From: Bacillota bacterium
Lineage (GTDB): Bacteria; Bacillota; Bacilli; Alicyclobacillales; SLC66
Length of the DNA: 18,674 nt
NCBI GenBank assembly: GCA_021820825.1
Contig: JAKADD010000008.1
Location: 1-18,674, forward strand
Direction of reading: 5' to 3'
Shown in pieces: positions 6,441-14,295 of this stretch. A model generated the notes under the pieces. It was not told the origin of the DNA. It saw only the letters and a list, made by a program, of their open reading frames with translations, and searched no databases. The number at the start of each line of letters is the position of its first letter. Within the stretch, counting starts at the first letter, position 1. The translations under genes and the position numbers were made by a program.

Positions 6441-8098
6441 GCAGACCGCCTCCCCTTTATTCGCCGTACGATACCCACGAGAAGAGTCAACCCATACCCG
6501 ATCTCCACCAGCAACATCCAGGGCAGAACCTGCGGGCCGAGCAACATGATCTCCTGGTGAGAATACACGGACGTCAAGAGTTCCTGCTGGGTTGGCGAGG
6601 AAACGTGCACAGTGTGCAGATCGACAAAATTGCCGTGGTAGACGCGAAACACGCGAACCAGTTGACCATTTCTGTACACATACCCACCCAGATAGCGCGT
6701 TTTGGCCGCATTCATGAGGCTCGGAGAATTGGCGATCAGGAGATCGCCGCCCGGTCTCTTAAATACAGTTTCAAAGCGGAACGAGTCTCGTCCGCTCACC
6801 CACAGGCGCTGCCAGGAGCCTGCAGACGACAGTTGGAAAATCTGCGCCGGCACCGTGTTGACCAGCAGCGCATCCTGATGCGTTCCCGTCAGGTCGGCAA
6901 ACACGACATCCATTGTCAGCGGATGCAGATAGGATCCGTGCAACGTGGCAATCACACGGGGCTTGGCTGGCGGAAGAGCCACGACCTGAATCGTGTTGTT
7001 TCCTTCCACGATCGCCTGAGAGCCGCCGCCGTTCGCAGGCGGGAGCATGTGGTGAACACCGAGCACCGCGACGCCAGTCGTCCGGAAATGCACAGGCGCG
7101 CCGTTAAATACACCCGTCAGATACCCGTTCTGAATGCTCAGGCCGGCTGTCTGGTCACGGGTATGACCGGTGACAGTCCGCCAGTTGCTCTGTTCCGCCT
7201 GCGCCGTCTGCAAGCCGAGATTCGCGACCGACGTCGCCACAGTGGCCGGACTGAGCAGCGTCGAGAGCAGGGAACCCGGACTCGTTGAAAGGGACAGATA
7301 CATCCTGGTGTGGTTCTGCACATTCAAAAAGTGAGCAGTGGTGAATGGAAAATCGATTAAGCCGAGAGCGGAAAAAGGCAACTGGCTCAGTTCCTGAGTC
7401 GTTGCATAGTGAGTGATCAAGCGCGTGCGACCGGGCCGTACGGCAATCACATCATAGGAGTGCTGCAATTCCTTGAGGGCGTTCAAAATACTGGCCGAAT
7501 TGCCGGGATTGGCATTGGACAGGTTGATCAAATTCTGCGCCTCATCCTTGACCGGCGTGTGTCCGCGCAAGGTCACGATCTCTTGCAGGCCCGGCCGCGT
7601 CGGATCGGGAATCGCCGCCACGGGGAGACTGGGAACCTGGGGATCCGGGCTGGCCAGGTGACCGATGTAGCGAACATCGAAGTAGGCGAGAGTGCTCAGG
7701 TCGCTCAAGGGCACCCACACTTGCAGCAGTGTGACGGCAATGATCACAAAAAACAGATTCAGCGTCCTGACTTTCACCAGGAATCGCCCGAGTATCAGCG
7801 TCAGCGCCAGAAACACGATGAAGTCAATGATTCTCCATGCCATAGACTCGCTGGCAAAGCTGGCAATCCCGATGCTGACCATGATGCTGAACATAGTAAA
7901 GCGGACAACCACCTTGCGGTCGCCTCGCGGGAATGCGTAGATAAACGCCAGACTGGCCGCAAGCACGAACAAAACGCCCAGCACCGAATATTCCAGCGTC
8001 CACGCTGTGAACGCCAACTGATAGAAAAGCACCGCCCACAGCGCATAGACGATCAGAAACGGAGTCTTCAGGATACGCAGAAGCTTCGACTCAGCCAC
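6437..8098 (-). CDS. Six-helix membrane protein with large extracytoplasmic FG-GAP-like region (unidentified)
   Basis: A 553-residue protein not matched to a named family. Five predicted membrane helices occupy about 13-33, 37-56, 65-82, 88-105 and 112-130. A large outside region (about 131-520) follows, then one helix (about 522-545) and a basic tail (RRIKGRRSA). Within the outside part, about 396-515 has repeated strand segments such as VVFADLTGTHQDALLV and GGDLLIANSPSLM, resembling FG-GAP/VCBS beta-propeller blades; this is a guess from pattern. GTG 8098 is chosen because GGAGGAGG lies 9 nt upstream and it overlaps the ligase-like gene by 8 nt. It is coupled downstream to the lipoprotein by GTGA. 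Context suggests a role in making or handling a surface polymer. Confidence 0.85.
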   Translation of the reverse strand: MAESKLLRILKTPFLIVYALWAVLFYQLAFTAWTLEYSVLGVLFVLAASLAFIYAFPRGDRKVVVRFTMFSIMVSIGIASFASESMAWRIIDFIVFLALTLILGRFLVKVRTLNLFFVIIAVTLLQVWVPLSDLSTLAYFDVRYIGHLASPDPQVPSLPVAAIPDPTRPGLQEIVTLRGHTPVKDEAQNLINLSNANPGNSASILNALKELQHSYDVIAVRPGRTRLITHYATTQELSQLPFSALGLIDFPFTTAHFLNVQNHTRMYLSLSTSPGSLLSTLLSPATVATSVANLGLQTAQAEQSNWRTVTGHTRDQTAGLSIQNGYLTGVFNGAPVHFRTTGVAVLGVHHMLPPANGGGSQAIVEGNNTIQVVALPPAKPRVIATLHGSYLHPLTMDVVFADLTGTHQDALLVNTVPAQIFQLSSAGSWQRLWVSGRDSFRFETVFKRPGGDLLIANSPSLMNAAKTRYLGGYVYRNGQLVRVFRVYHGNFVDLHTVHVSSPTQQELLTSVYSHQEIMLLGPQVLPWMLLVEIGYGLTLLVGIVRRIKGRRSA

Positions 8099-9311
8099 GT
8101 TCCGTCGCCTCCTCCGCACCGTAGATGAGCACCAGCGTTCCCGCCATCCAGAACAGGAAGTTGATCGCCGGGTCCTCGAACACATTCTCCACAGCGTTGT
8201 GACAGATGATGGCGACCAGAGACGAAAACACTCCGATCATCAGGTAGCGCATCCGCTTGTCCGTCGTTTTTTTGATCACTCGCCAGACGTCGCGCAGATA
8301 GACCAGGAGCAGACCCAGGAAGCTGATCAGCCCGACAAGTCCAATCTCTGCCAGTGTCTTGAAGTACTCGCCGTCCACGTAAATGACGCCAAAGTACCGC
8401 GCGGCCACGGCGCCGCCGTAGCGTCCGAGACCAACGCCAAACAGCGGATCGGTGCGCATTTGGTTGAAAGCGTTGCCCCACCGCGCGATGCGCCCGCTCT
8501 GCACCGTCTGGGTCCAGTACACCGGCGACAGAAACAGCGCGACGCGGGAGTGAATTTGCGGCACGAACAGCACGGCCAGCACAGTGACAACGATAGCCAT
8601 GATCGTCAAGCGTTTGTCGATCAACCACGTGAACACAAGCAGTCCAATAAAACAGGCAATCCAGGCGGCGCGCGTGTAGGTGAAGAGCAGTGTCATCCCG
8701 CTAACAATCGCCGCGGCTCCGTAGAACAGCCGGGAGCCCCGGTTCTTTTCATAAAGGGCGATGCCGAACGACATCGGCGCGATAAACGCCATGTACGATC
8801 CCAGAATATTGGGGCTGCCAAACAGTGAATAGACACGTGTGCGGACATGTTCCCCCAGACTGACCCAGTAAGTGGGAATGGGAACTTTCACGATGTACTC
8901 ATAGACACCGTGAATCGCCATCAGAAATCCCGCCAGGACCATAAATTTCAGAAGTGGCACGACATCTTCTTTAGCCACGACATAAGGCAGTATCAAGGCG
9001 TACAGCATATACATAAAATCGATGCGCCAACCGGCAAACGCCACCGTCATGTAGCCGACGTCCATCAGGATATACGCAAATCCAAGGACAAGCATGAAGA
9101 CGACGAATTTCTGTGTGGGGTAAAACGTCCTGCGCACCCCCGACATACGAGAGCGAAGCGCATAAAACCCGTACAGAATCAGGATGATTTCATACCACGC
9201 CTTACCAACAATCCCCCATGGATAGATGCGTAGAAAGTAATCTACGATCGGAAACGCCGCAAGCATGTATAAAGGCCACTTCAGCTTGGACGGCAGTACG
9301 CTGTCACCCAT
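8091..9311 (-). CDS. O-antigen ligase / Wzy-like polymerase family membrane protein
   Basis: A polytopic membrane protein of 406 residues with about ten helices, matching the O-antigen ligase family (Wzy_C type). Such enzymes move or polymerise glycans from undecaprenyl-diphosphate on the outer face of the membrane. Family features are RVYSLFGSPNILGSYMAF (159-176), TYTRAAW (211-217), SGRIARW (272-278) and PLFGVGLGRYGG (289-300). The usual His-Asn before the late helix is replaced by DGEYFKTLAEIGLVG (313-327), so the exact reaction is uncertain. A single ligase-like gene without glycosyltransferases nearby suggests transfer onto protein, teichoic-type polymer or S-layer rather than a complete polysaccharide locus. 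It is the first gene of a three-gene operon with an extended -10 promoter just upstream. Confidence 0.88.
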   Translation of the reverse strand: MGDSVLPSKLKWPLYMLAAFPIVDYFLRIYPWGIVGKAWYEIILILYGFYALRSRMSGVRRTFYPTQKFVVFMLVLGFAYILMDVGYMTVAFAGWRIDFMYMLYALILPYVVAKEDVVPLLKFMVLAGFLMAIHGVYEYIVKVPIPTYWVSLGEHVRTRVYSLFGSPNILGSYMAFIAPMSFGIALYEKNRGSRLFYGAAAIVSGMTLLFTYTRAAWIACFIGLLVFTWLIDKRLTIMAIVVTVLAVLFVPQIHSRVALFLSPVYWTQTVQSGRIARWGNAFNQMRTDPLFGVGLGRYGGAVAARYFGVIYVDGEYFKTLAEIGLVGLISFLGLLLVYLRDVWRVIKKTTDKRMRYLMIGVFSSLVAIICHNAVENVFEDPAINFLFWMAGTLVLIYGAEEATERG

Positions 9312-9343
9312 TGTCTCACCCCAGACTCTCTAAATTCCGCATT

Positions 9344-9352
9344 ATTATAACA
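9344..9352 (-). promoter_or_regulatory. Extended -10 promoter of the ligase-like operon
   Basis: The minus strand reads TG-T-TATAAT (9352 to 9344), a consensus extended -10. No -35 box is evident. It lies 33 nt before the ATG at 9311 and directly after the stop of the upstream glucosaminidase gene, indicating independent transcription of the ligase-like operon. Confidence 0.5.
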
Positions 9353-9357
9353 CAGCC

Positions 9358-11667
9358 CTAGTGAATCACCTGAACATACTGCGAACTGACCCATCCCACC
9401 TTTCCATTGCTGTCTGCAATGTAGTCCCAACCGTTCCCGGGCGCCTTGAGAAGAACGATATAGGCGCCGTTGGTCAGCTTGTCAATCGTGTCCGTGGTGG
9501 ACGTAGGATTGGAGACGGAGTTGACAGCCAGTGTGCTTCCATAGTTTATATTGGTGACAGCCAGCATATTTTGCAGGCTGACGTCGTTCCAGTTTACAAA
9601 TCCGGTCTGACCGCTTGGCAACTTGACCTCATCCCACCCCGGGCAATCGCCGAGCACAGAGAAATTCGCGCCCTTGGCGATATTGCCAATAGCCATCGGC
9701 GCCGCGGTCGTAGCGTCGGCCGGGGCCGCATAGACGGTGGCGTTCACGGTGGCCTGACCCACGGCTCCCGTTGGGTACAGAAAGACCTTTCTGGTCGCCT
9801 GTTCACCCAACAGAGGCTGATTGCCGTTCGCATCCGAATAGGGAGCGATCTGACTCATGATTCGCGCAATGCTGTTGGCCCAGTAGGGATCGGTTGCGTA
9901 ATCGACATTCATTCCGTCGAGATTCGGCCCGTTATAAAACGGTCCATTGGCGTCCAGATACGAGTTGCGGACGAACCAACCCTGAAAATTGATGTCATAT
10001 TCAACCGAGCGAAAGGTTGCCGCCGCATTGGGATTGGATGTATATGCCATATAACCGAACAAATTGTTTCGATTCTCGGCAAAATAGGAAGTTCCCCATG
10101 CCGACTCAATGATGGCGTGCGCCACAAGATACTGTGCATTGACGCCGTACGTTTGCTGCGCCTCGATAAAGTATTGGCCCGAGTTTTGCAGCACACTCGA
10201 CGGGGAGGCGTTGGCTGCGAAGAAAGCGTTGATCTGCGCTGCCGTCAGTGTGGACGGCGATTCAAGGTTCATTGTCTGATACGGATTCACCCACTGCCCC
10301 ACATAGACATCGCCAGACGGTTTCACCTCATACCAGTGTGTATAATCATTGGATACATACGTCTGCCCTTGCGTCATGAAAGAAGGCGCCGGAGCGAGAA
10401 CATAGTTGGTTTTTCCCCAGTGGTCGACGACCATGCCGTTTGCTACGGTGAATGTGTCGCCGTAGGGGCTCTTGACTGTCGTCGGATAGTTGGAATAGTC
10501 CACCGCGTTTGTCGCCGTGTCAATCACCTGCACATCCGTCTGCGTCTTTGCGAACGAAATGGCTGCAGGCAGCGCATCAAACGTGCGCACAAGTTTGAGA
10601 TACTGATACACCCCGTACGCGCCGCCGGACGACCAGACGACCTGATTGTTGCTGATCTGGATGACCACAGAACCTGACTGCGTTTTGGCATAGGCGATCG
10701 CGGAAGCTTCCAGCACAAATGATTTGATGATTCTTGCCCCCACTTCAACGACGTAGGAAGGCACATTGGAGTACACTGTCTTTTGGTCGGAGATCTGCAC
10801 GACCGTTACGTTGGTGAGCGTTTGGGCGAACTGGACCGCAGGCGCCTGCGAGGTAAACTGCTTGAGCAGGATGCCGTTCTGGTACACGTCGAATTGCGGG
10901 ATGTTGTTCCATACGTCTTTCCCTGTCGCAATATTGATGACTTCACTTGAGGAGTTCTGCTGTGCGTACGCCTGCGCATTGGTGAACGTGGCAAATGACT
11001 GCGCAAACTGACCGCCGGTCACAACCCTGTAATTGGCTTTCCAGAGGACGCCGCCCGTGGAACCTGCGGCAACGGAGGCTGTCGTCTGCGCACGGGCGGC
11101 GGCCAGCGCAGAGGCATACGTCTGATAGGAAGCTTGTCCAGACGGTCCGGAAACCTGATAGTTGTTCCCATTGCTCCAGATGATCGCTCCCGTCAGCCGA
11201 TCGACAACAACCTGATTGCTGTTTGCTGCAGCGGATGCGATTGCCTGGCTGGCTGTTTTATAGTAGACGGGTTGGCTGGTGGTCGCACCTGGGGAACTGG
11301 CGGATGAACCGGAACCGGGCTGCGCAATCACTTCATATGGATTCTGGATGGTGGTATACACGATAGAACCAGTATTCTCATCGAGTATGATCGTGTCTTT
11401 CTGGTTCTTTCCGAATGCGAGCGCCTGGCTCAACTCGGAAAACGTCTTGCGCAACGTTTCTTGCTTGCTCAGGTATGTAACGAGATAGGGTGCGCTGGAC
11501 GCAACTTGCTTCCCGCCTCGGGCCGCTTCATGGGTCTGCTGCAGGGCCCTGCGCCACTGCACGGAACTCGGTCCCAAAGGGGAGGTGGTCTGGGCGAATG
11601 CCTGAGCGAAAGGCGTCAAAACGCTCGCAAGGACTAACGCCGCAGTTGTTGATCGATGTCGAATCAT
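9358..11667 (-). CDS. Secreted glucosaminidase with N-terminal 46-residue repeats and two SH3b domains
   Basis: A 769-residue exported peptidoglycan hydrolase. The signal peptide is about 1-25 (cleavage near AFA-QTT). Residues 61-395 hold about seven tandem units beginning near 61, 111, 170, 213, 259, 305 and 351; the last four are exactly 46 residues apart. Each unit starts with aromatic-x-Val, has a central Phe...Ala...Ala segment and ends near a Val-x-Trp/Tyr-Ser-Asn-like turn. Residues about 480-615 are a glucosaminidase domain (LytG/Atl family) with catalytic Glu521 in AIIESAWGTSYFAE and NNLFGYMAY. Two bacterial SH3 domains follow (about 640-697 and 712-769). ATG 11667 has GGAGGGG 9 nt upstream and a good promoter. 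The repeats may bind wall polymer; this is not known. Confidence 0.93.
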   Translation of the reverse strand: MIRHRSTTAALVLASVLTPFAQAFAQTTSPLGPSSVQWRRALQQTHEAARGGKQVASSAPYLVTYLSKQETLRKTFSELSQALAFGKNQKDTIILDENTGSIVYTTIQNPYEVIAQPGSGSSASSPGATTSQPVYYKTASQAIASAAANSNQVVVDRLTGAIIWSNGNNYQVSGPSGQASYQTYASALAAARAQTTASVAAGSTGGVLWKANYRVVTGGQFAQSFATFTNAQAYAQQNSSSEVINIATGKDVWNNIPQFDVYQNGILLKQFTSQAPAVQFAQTLTNVTVVQISDQKTVYSNVPSYVVEVGARIIKSFVLEASAIAYAKTQSGSVVIQISNNQVVWSSGGAYGVYQYLKLVRTFDALPAAISFAKTQTDVQVIDTATNAVDYSNYPTTVKSPYGDTFTVANGMVVDHWGKTNYVLAPAPSFMTQGQTYVSNDYTHWYEVKPSGDVYVGQWVNPYQTMNLESPSTLTAAQINAFFAANASPSSVLQNSGQYFIEAQQTYGVNAQYLVAHAIIESAWGTSYFAENRNNLFGYMAYTSNPNAAATFRSVEYDINFQGWFVRNSYLDANGPFYNGPNLDGMNVDYATDPYWANSIARIMSQIAPYSDANGNQPLLGEQATRKVFLYPTGAVGQATVNATVYAAPADATTAAPMAIGNIAKGANFSVLGDCPGWDEVKLPSGQTGFVNWNDVSLQNMLAVTNINYGSTLAVNSVSNPTSTTDTIDKLTNGAYIVLLKAPGNGWDYIADSNGKVGWVSSQYVQVIH
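10483..11487 (-). repeat. Protein-level tandem repeat region (about seven ~46-aa units)
   Basis: This stretch encodes residues 61-395 of the glucosaminidase. The later units start at residues 213, 259, 305 and 351 with equal spacing (46 codons, 138 nt). The units are diverged in sequence: for example SNVPSYVVEVG, WSSGGAYGVYQ and WNNIPQFDVYQ mark the unit boundaries. Divergence at DNA level suggests an old, functional repeat rather than a recent expansion. Confidence 0.7.
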
Positions 11668-11690
11668 GTTTGCGTTCCCCTCCAGCCCCT

Positions 11691-11720
11691 ATTATGTAGA
11701 TGGCGGGGGAACTCTGTCAA
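11691..11720 (-). promoter_or_regulatory. Sigma-A type promoter of the glucosaminidase gene
   Basis: The minus strand carries TTGACA (11720-11715, perfect) and CATAAT (11696-11691, five of six) with an 18-nt spacer. The expected start is about 15-20 nt upstream of the ATG at 11667, placing the SD GGAGGGG at the beginning of the transcript. Confidence 0.6.
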
Positions 11721-11782
11721 TCGCAGAAATGTAATATTAAAGGCATGTTACTAGAAAGTCATTGTCGAAATTCATTCCCGAA

Positions 11783-12793
11783 TCATGCTTCCTTCCTGAT
11801 CCGGACTGTGGATTTAATCTCCCCAACGTCAATTCCGGCCACGTTTTTCACGACCGGATGCGCATAAGAAGCAAGCGCCCCGCGCGCATTCTCGTCCAGC
11901 GCATCCAACTGATCCAGAACGGCGACAACGGCCGGTTCAGCAGCCCGCTTGTTGCCGTCCAACACTTTCACCGCCACGCCAAACGAAGAATCCAGAGAAC
12001 CAACTCCATAAACGCCTTCTGCGCCAGCCTTGGCCACGATACGGCCGCCTCCGGCCACCATCAGGTCGGTGCACAGGCTATCCGTACCCGCCACCATTTC
12101 AGGATGCGCAAGCATGGCGTCGCGAACCCGCCGCAACGCCTGACGATGGCGCGCCGGAGCCAGATCCGGGTTTGCCAGGCGCGCAAAGACCAGCGCGAGA
12201 GCAGTCAGCGGGATCCCGAAGGCAGGCGCGCTGCAGCCGTCGACAGTAACGGCGACATCCTTTCGCTCCACTTCCGCCACCTCGCACAGCGCGTCCAGAA
12301 TCAATTGCTGCACCGGATGTCCGATATCCAGATAGGAATCCAGCGGAGCCTGAAGGTGCTTTGCGGCCGCCAGCATGCCGGTGTGTTTGCCCGAGCAGTT
12401 ATTGTGCACTGCCTGCGGCTGCGCCCGCTGCTCATAGAGCTGAATTGCCGATGGCAAATGATACGGCGCGTGCGCGCCACAGCGAAGGAGCGTTGGCTCA
12501 AGACCCGCTTTGGCGAGCATCGCGGAAACCCCCTTGATGTGGTGAGATTCTGCGCTGTGCGACGCAGTGCAAAGCGCTATATCCGCATCAGTAAAAGCAA
12601 ACGCAGCGGCCGCTCCTGATTCAAGAACGGCCAGTGTCTGAATGGGTTTGAGCGCGGACCGTGGAAATGTGAACATATGCGGATCGCCTGCAGCGGCCAA
12701 CAAACGGCCCTTTGCGTCGACAACCGCGACATTCCCGCTATGAACAGATTCCCGATAGCCGCCTCGCCATAATTCTGCCAATTCAACCGCCAT
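11783..12793 (-). CDS. L-asparaginase, Rhizobium type-II (ReAV/Asparaginase_II) family
   Basis: Predicted cytoplasmic amidohydrolase releasing ammonia from asparagine; 336 residues from ATG 12793. It belongs to the ReAV-like family, not the common AnsA/AnsB type. Residues corresponding to the known ReAV active site are present with a constant offset of two: Ser46 and Lys49 (RSALKP), Ser78 (TASHS), Cys133 and Lys136 (NNCSGKH), Asp185 and Cys187 (DGCSAP). The last three correspond to the ReAV zinc site. HPEMVAG and DGNKRA are also as in the family. The frame extends to ATG 12844, but no SD is seen there, and family N-termini start close to MAVELAELWRGGYRESVHSG; a G-rich stretch precedes 12793, so this start is preferred without certainty. 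It is the last gene after the PASTA pseudokinase and may share its transcript. Confidence 0.92.
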   Translation of the reverse strand: MAVELAELWRGGYRESVHSGNVAVVDAKGRLLAAAGDPHMFTFPRSALKPIQTLAVLESGAAAAFAFTDADIALCTASHSAESHHIKGVSAMLAKAGLEPTLLRCGAHAPYHLPSAIQLYEQRAQPQAVHNNCSGKHTGMLAAAKHLQAPLDSYLDIGHPVQQLILDALCEVAEVERKDVAVTVDGCSAPAFGIPLTALALVFARLANPDLAPARHRQALRRVRDAMLAHPEMVAGTDSLCTDLMVAGGGRIVAKAGAEGVYGVGSLDSSFGVAVKVLDGNKRAAEPAVVAVLDQLDALDENARGALASYAHPVVKNVAGIDVGEIKSTVRIRKEA

Positions 12794-12863
12794 GCGCCCA
12801 TTCCCCATTCCCGGATTCTGATCCTGTGCAGAATCGCCAATCATACGATCGAATATTGACTCG

Positions 12864-14267
12864 TTACCTCGTTACAATGAAATTGACAGTAGACCAAGGC
12901 GTCGCGATGGAGTATGGCTGGGGAGTCTGGCTGTAGACTGTTCCAGCGGCGCCTCTGGACTCGCTTTGATCCGTGTAGGCATAGTGAAACTTGTCCTGCA
13001 GCAGTGTCGCCTGCGCAGTTTTTGACGGCAATCCGACCAGATTGGGAACCAGTTGATAGCCACTGGGAACGTTGACCCGAATGACCACAGATTGACCCTG
13101 CCCCAATGAACTCCCTGCGTCTGGCGCGGTGGCGATCACACGGCCCGCCGCGCCAGACCCGCTGCTCGCCTGCACCTCAACGCGCGCGGCGGGAATCCCC
13201 GCCGCAACCAATTGCGAAATGGCGGATTGCGGAGACATACCTGCAACCTGGGGAATCGTTCCACGGTGCGACCCGGAACCGCCAGACGACTGCGCGCTTC
13301 CGGACGATCCGCCAGTTCCGGCGCCCGCAGCCCCCTTGGAGCCGGACCCCTGCGCATTTTGGCCTGCGGCGGAAGTTTGCCCAACAGAACCCGATCCAGC
13401 GGCCACCGTTCCCGCTGCAAGGGCGTTCCATAGATACACGGCAAGGATGCCAGCGAGCAGCGCGCCCACAATCAGTGCGCCGCCGACCAGGGAACGCCGC
13501 AACGTTCCAGCATTTTCGCCGTCGTCGTCCTCGCCGTCGTCCTCTTCCCCATCATCCTCCTGCAGTGCTTCCTCATGATCCAGACCTGCCGGTGCGGTTC
13601 CCGCCAGTATTCCATCCTCTATAAGCATCGCCTGAAGAGTGGTATGCACTTCGGCGAAACTGGCGCAACCGCCGCTTCCCTGGCCCAACAACTTCTCCAA
13701 TCCCATCCGAAACAGCGGAGACACTTGAGAAGCGCTTCCGCTCTGCGCCTGTGAACTCACATTCCACTGACAGAGGCGACCAAAGTATAACCCCAAGTCA
13801 CGCGCCAACTTTTCTTGCGACTCGTCCACCGACTGCATCCCAGTGGGCGTCACCCCCAATACATGGGGTTCCCTGCCGTCCCACAGCACCTGTCCGGCCG
13901 AGAAGTTGAACTGTACGCCCCGCACGTGAAGTTCCTCTGCGCCCTGAAGAACGTTCAGACAAGCCGAGAGCAGAGCCTGTCGCGGCAGATCTGGAAGACC
14001 TGCGCGGGTGCTGTCCGTTCCTTCAAATACACAGATGAAGTCTTTCTCTAGTGCGGCGCCGTCAAGCACCTCTGCAGTGTACGGATGCGAAACAGTCACG
14101 CGGTTGGCTAACCAGGCGTCAAATTTTGCACGGTCGACGGTGGACAGGGAAATCGCGAGGATAATGACAGGTCGGTCCAGTCGAATATCATACCCCGTTC
14201 CCATCTTCCAACCATCACAGAGCGGCTCAAGGTTTTCTGCCGTATACCGCTCCGTCAGTCTGATCAC
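12864..14267 (-). CDS. Membrane pseudokinase with two PASTA domains
   Basis: A 467-residue protein built like PrkC/PknB kinases but apparently catalytically dead. Residues about 4-215 follow the kinase fold: MGTGYDIRLDRPVIILAI (22-40) resembles the glycine loop and VAIK strand but lacks the Lys; HPYTAEVLD (61-69) matches the HPNIV region; ELHVRGVQFNFSAGQVLWDG (112-131) occupies the HRD-to-N loop without HRD; HVLGVTP replaces DFG. An acidic run (233-251), one membrane helix (about 260-280), a Gly/Ser/Ala-rich outside linker (284-337) and two PASTA domains (about 338-400 and 406-466) follow. PASTA domains bind muropeptides or lipid II in relatives. GTG 14267 is chosen because AGAGGAGGG lies 6 nt upstream; the frame is open to 14324. 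The frame is otherwise intact, so it is not a pseudogene. Confidence 0.85.
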   Translation of the reverse strand: MIRLTERYTAENLEPLCDGWKMGTGYDIRLDRPVIILAISLSTVDRAKFDAWLANRVTVSHPYTAEVLDGAALEKDFICVFEGTDSTRAGLPDLPRQALLSACLNVLQGAEELHVRGVQFNFSAGQVLWDGREPHVLGVTPTGMQSVDESQEKLARDLGLYFGRLCQWNVSSQAQSGSASQVSPLFRMGLEKLLGQGSGGCASFAEVHTTLQAMLIEDGILAGTAPAGLDHEEALQEDDGEEDDGEDDDGENAGTLRRSLVGGALIVGALLAGILAVYLWNALAAGTVAAGSGSVGQTSAAGQNAQGSGSKGAAGAGTGGSSGSAQSSGGSGSHRGTIPQVAGMSPQSAISQLVAAGIPAARVEVQASSGSGAAGRVIATAPDAGSSLGQGQSVVIRVNVPSGYQLVPNLVGLPSKTAQATLLQDKFHYAYTDQSESRGAAGTVYSQTPQPYSIATPWSTVNFIVTR

Positions 14268-14295
14268 ATTGCGCCCTCCTCTTTCGAACCAGAGA

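Noticed and set aside
5901..7288. Two long plus-strand open frames (5901-6560 and 6557-7288)
   Set aside because: Both are antisense to the lipoprotein and membrane-protein genes, with Arg/His/Gln-rich translations and no recognisable domain.
9361..10677. Open frame of 438 codons on the plus strand
   Set aside because: It lies entirely antisense to the glucosaminidase gene, its protein is rich in Arg/His/Ile without domains, and it has no SD; it is a shadow of codon bias.
11762..12619. Plus-strand open frame of 285 codons
   Set aside because: Antisense to the asparaginase, which has clear active-site motifs; this frame has none.
13517..13560. Low-complexity GTC/CTC-rich DNA
   Set aside because: It simply encodes the acidic Asp/Glu/Gly run of the pseudokinase; not a DNA repeat with its own role.
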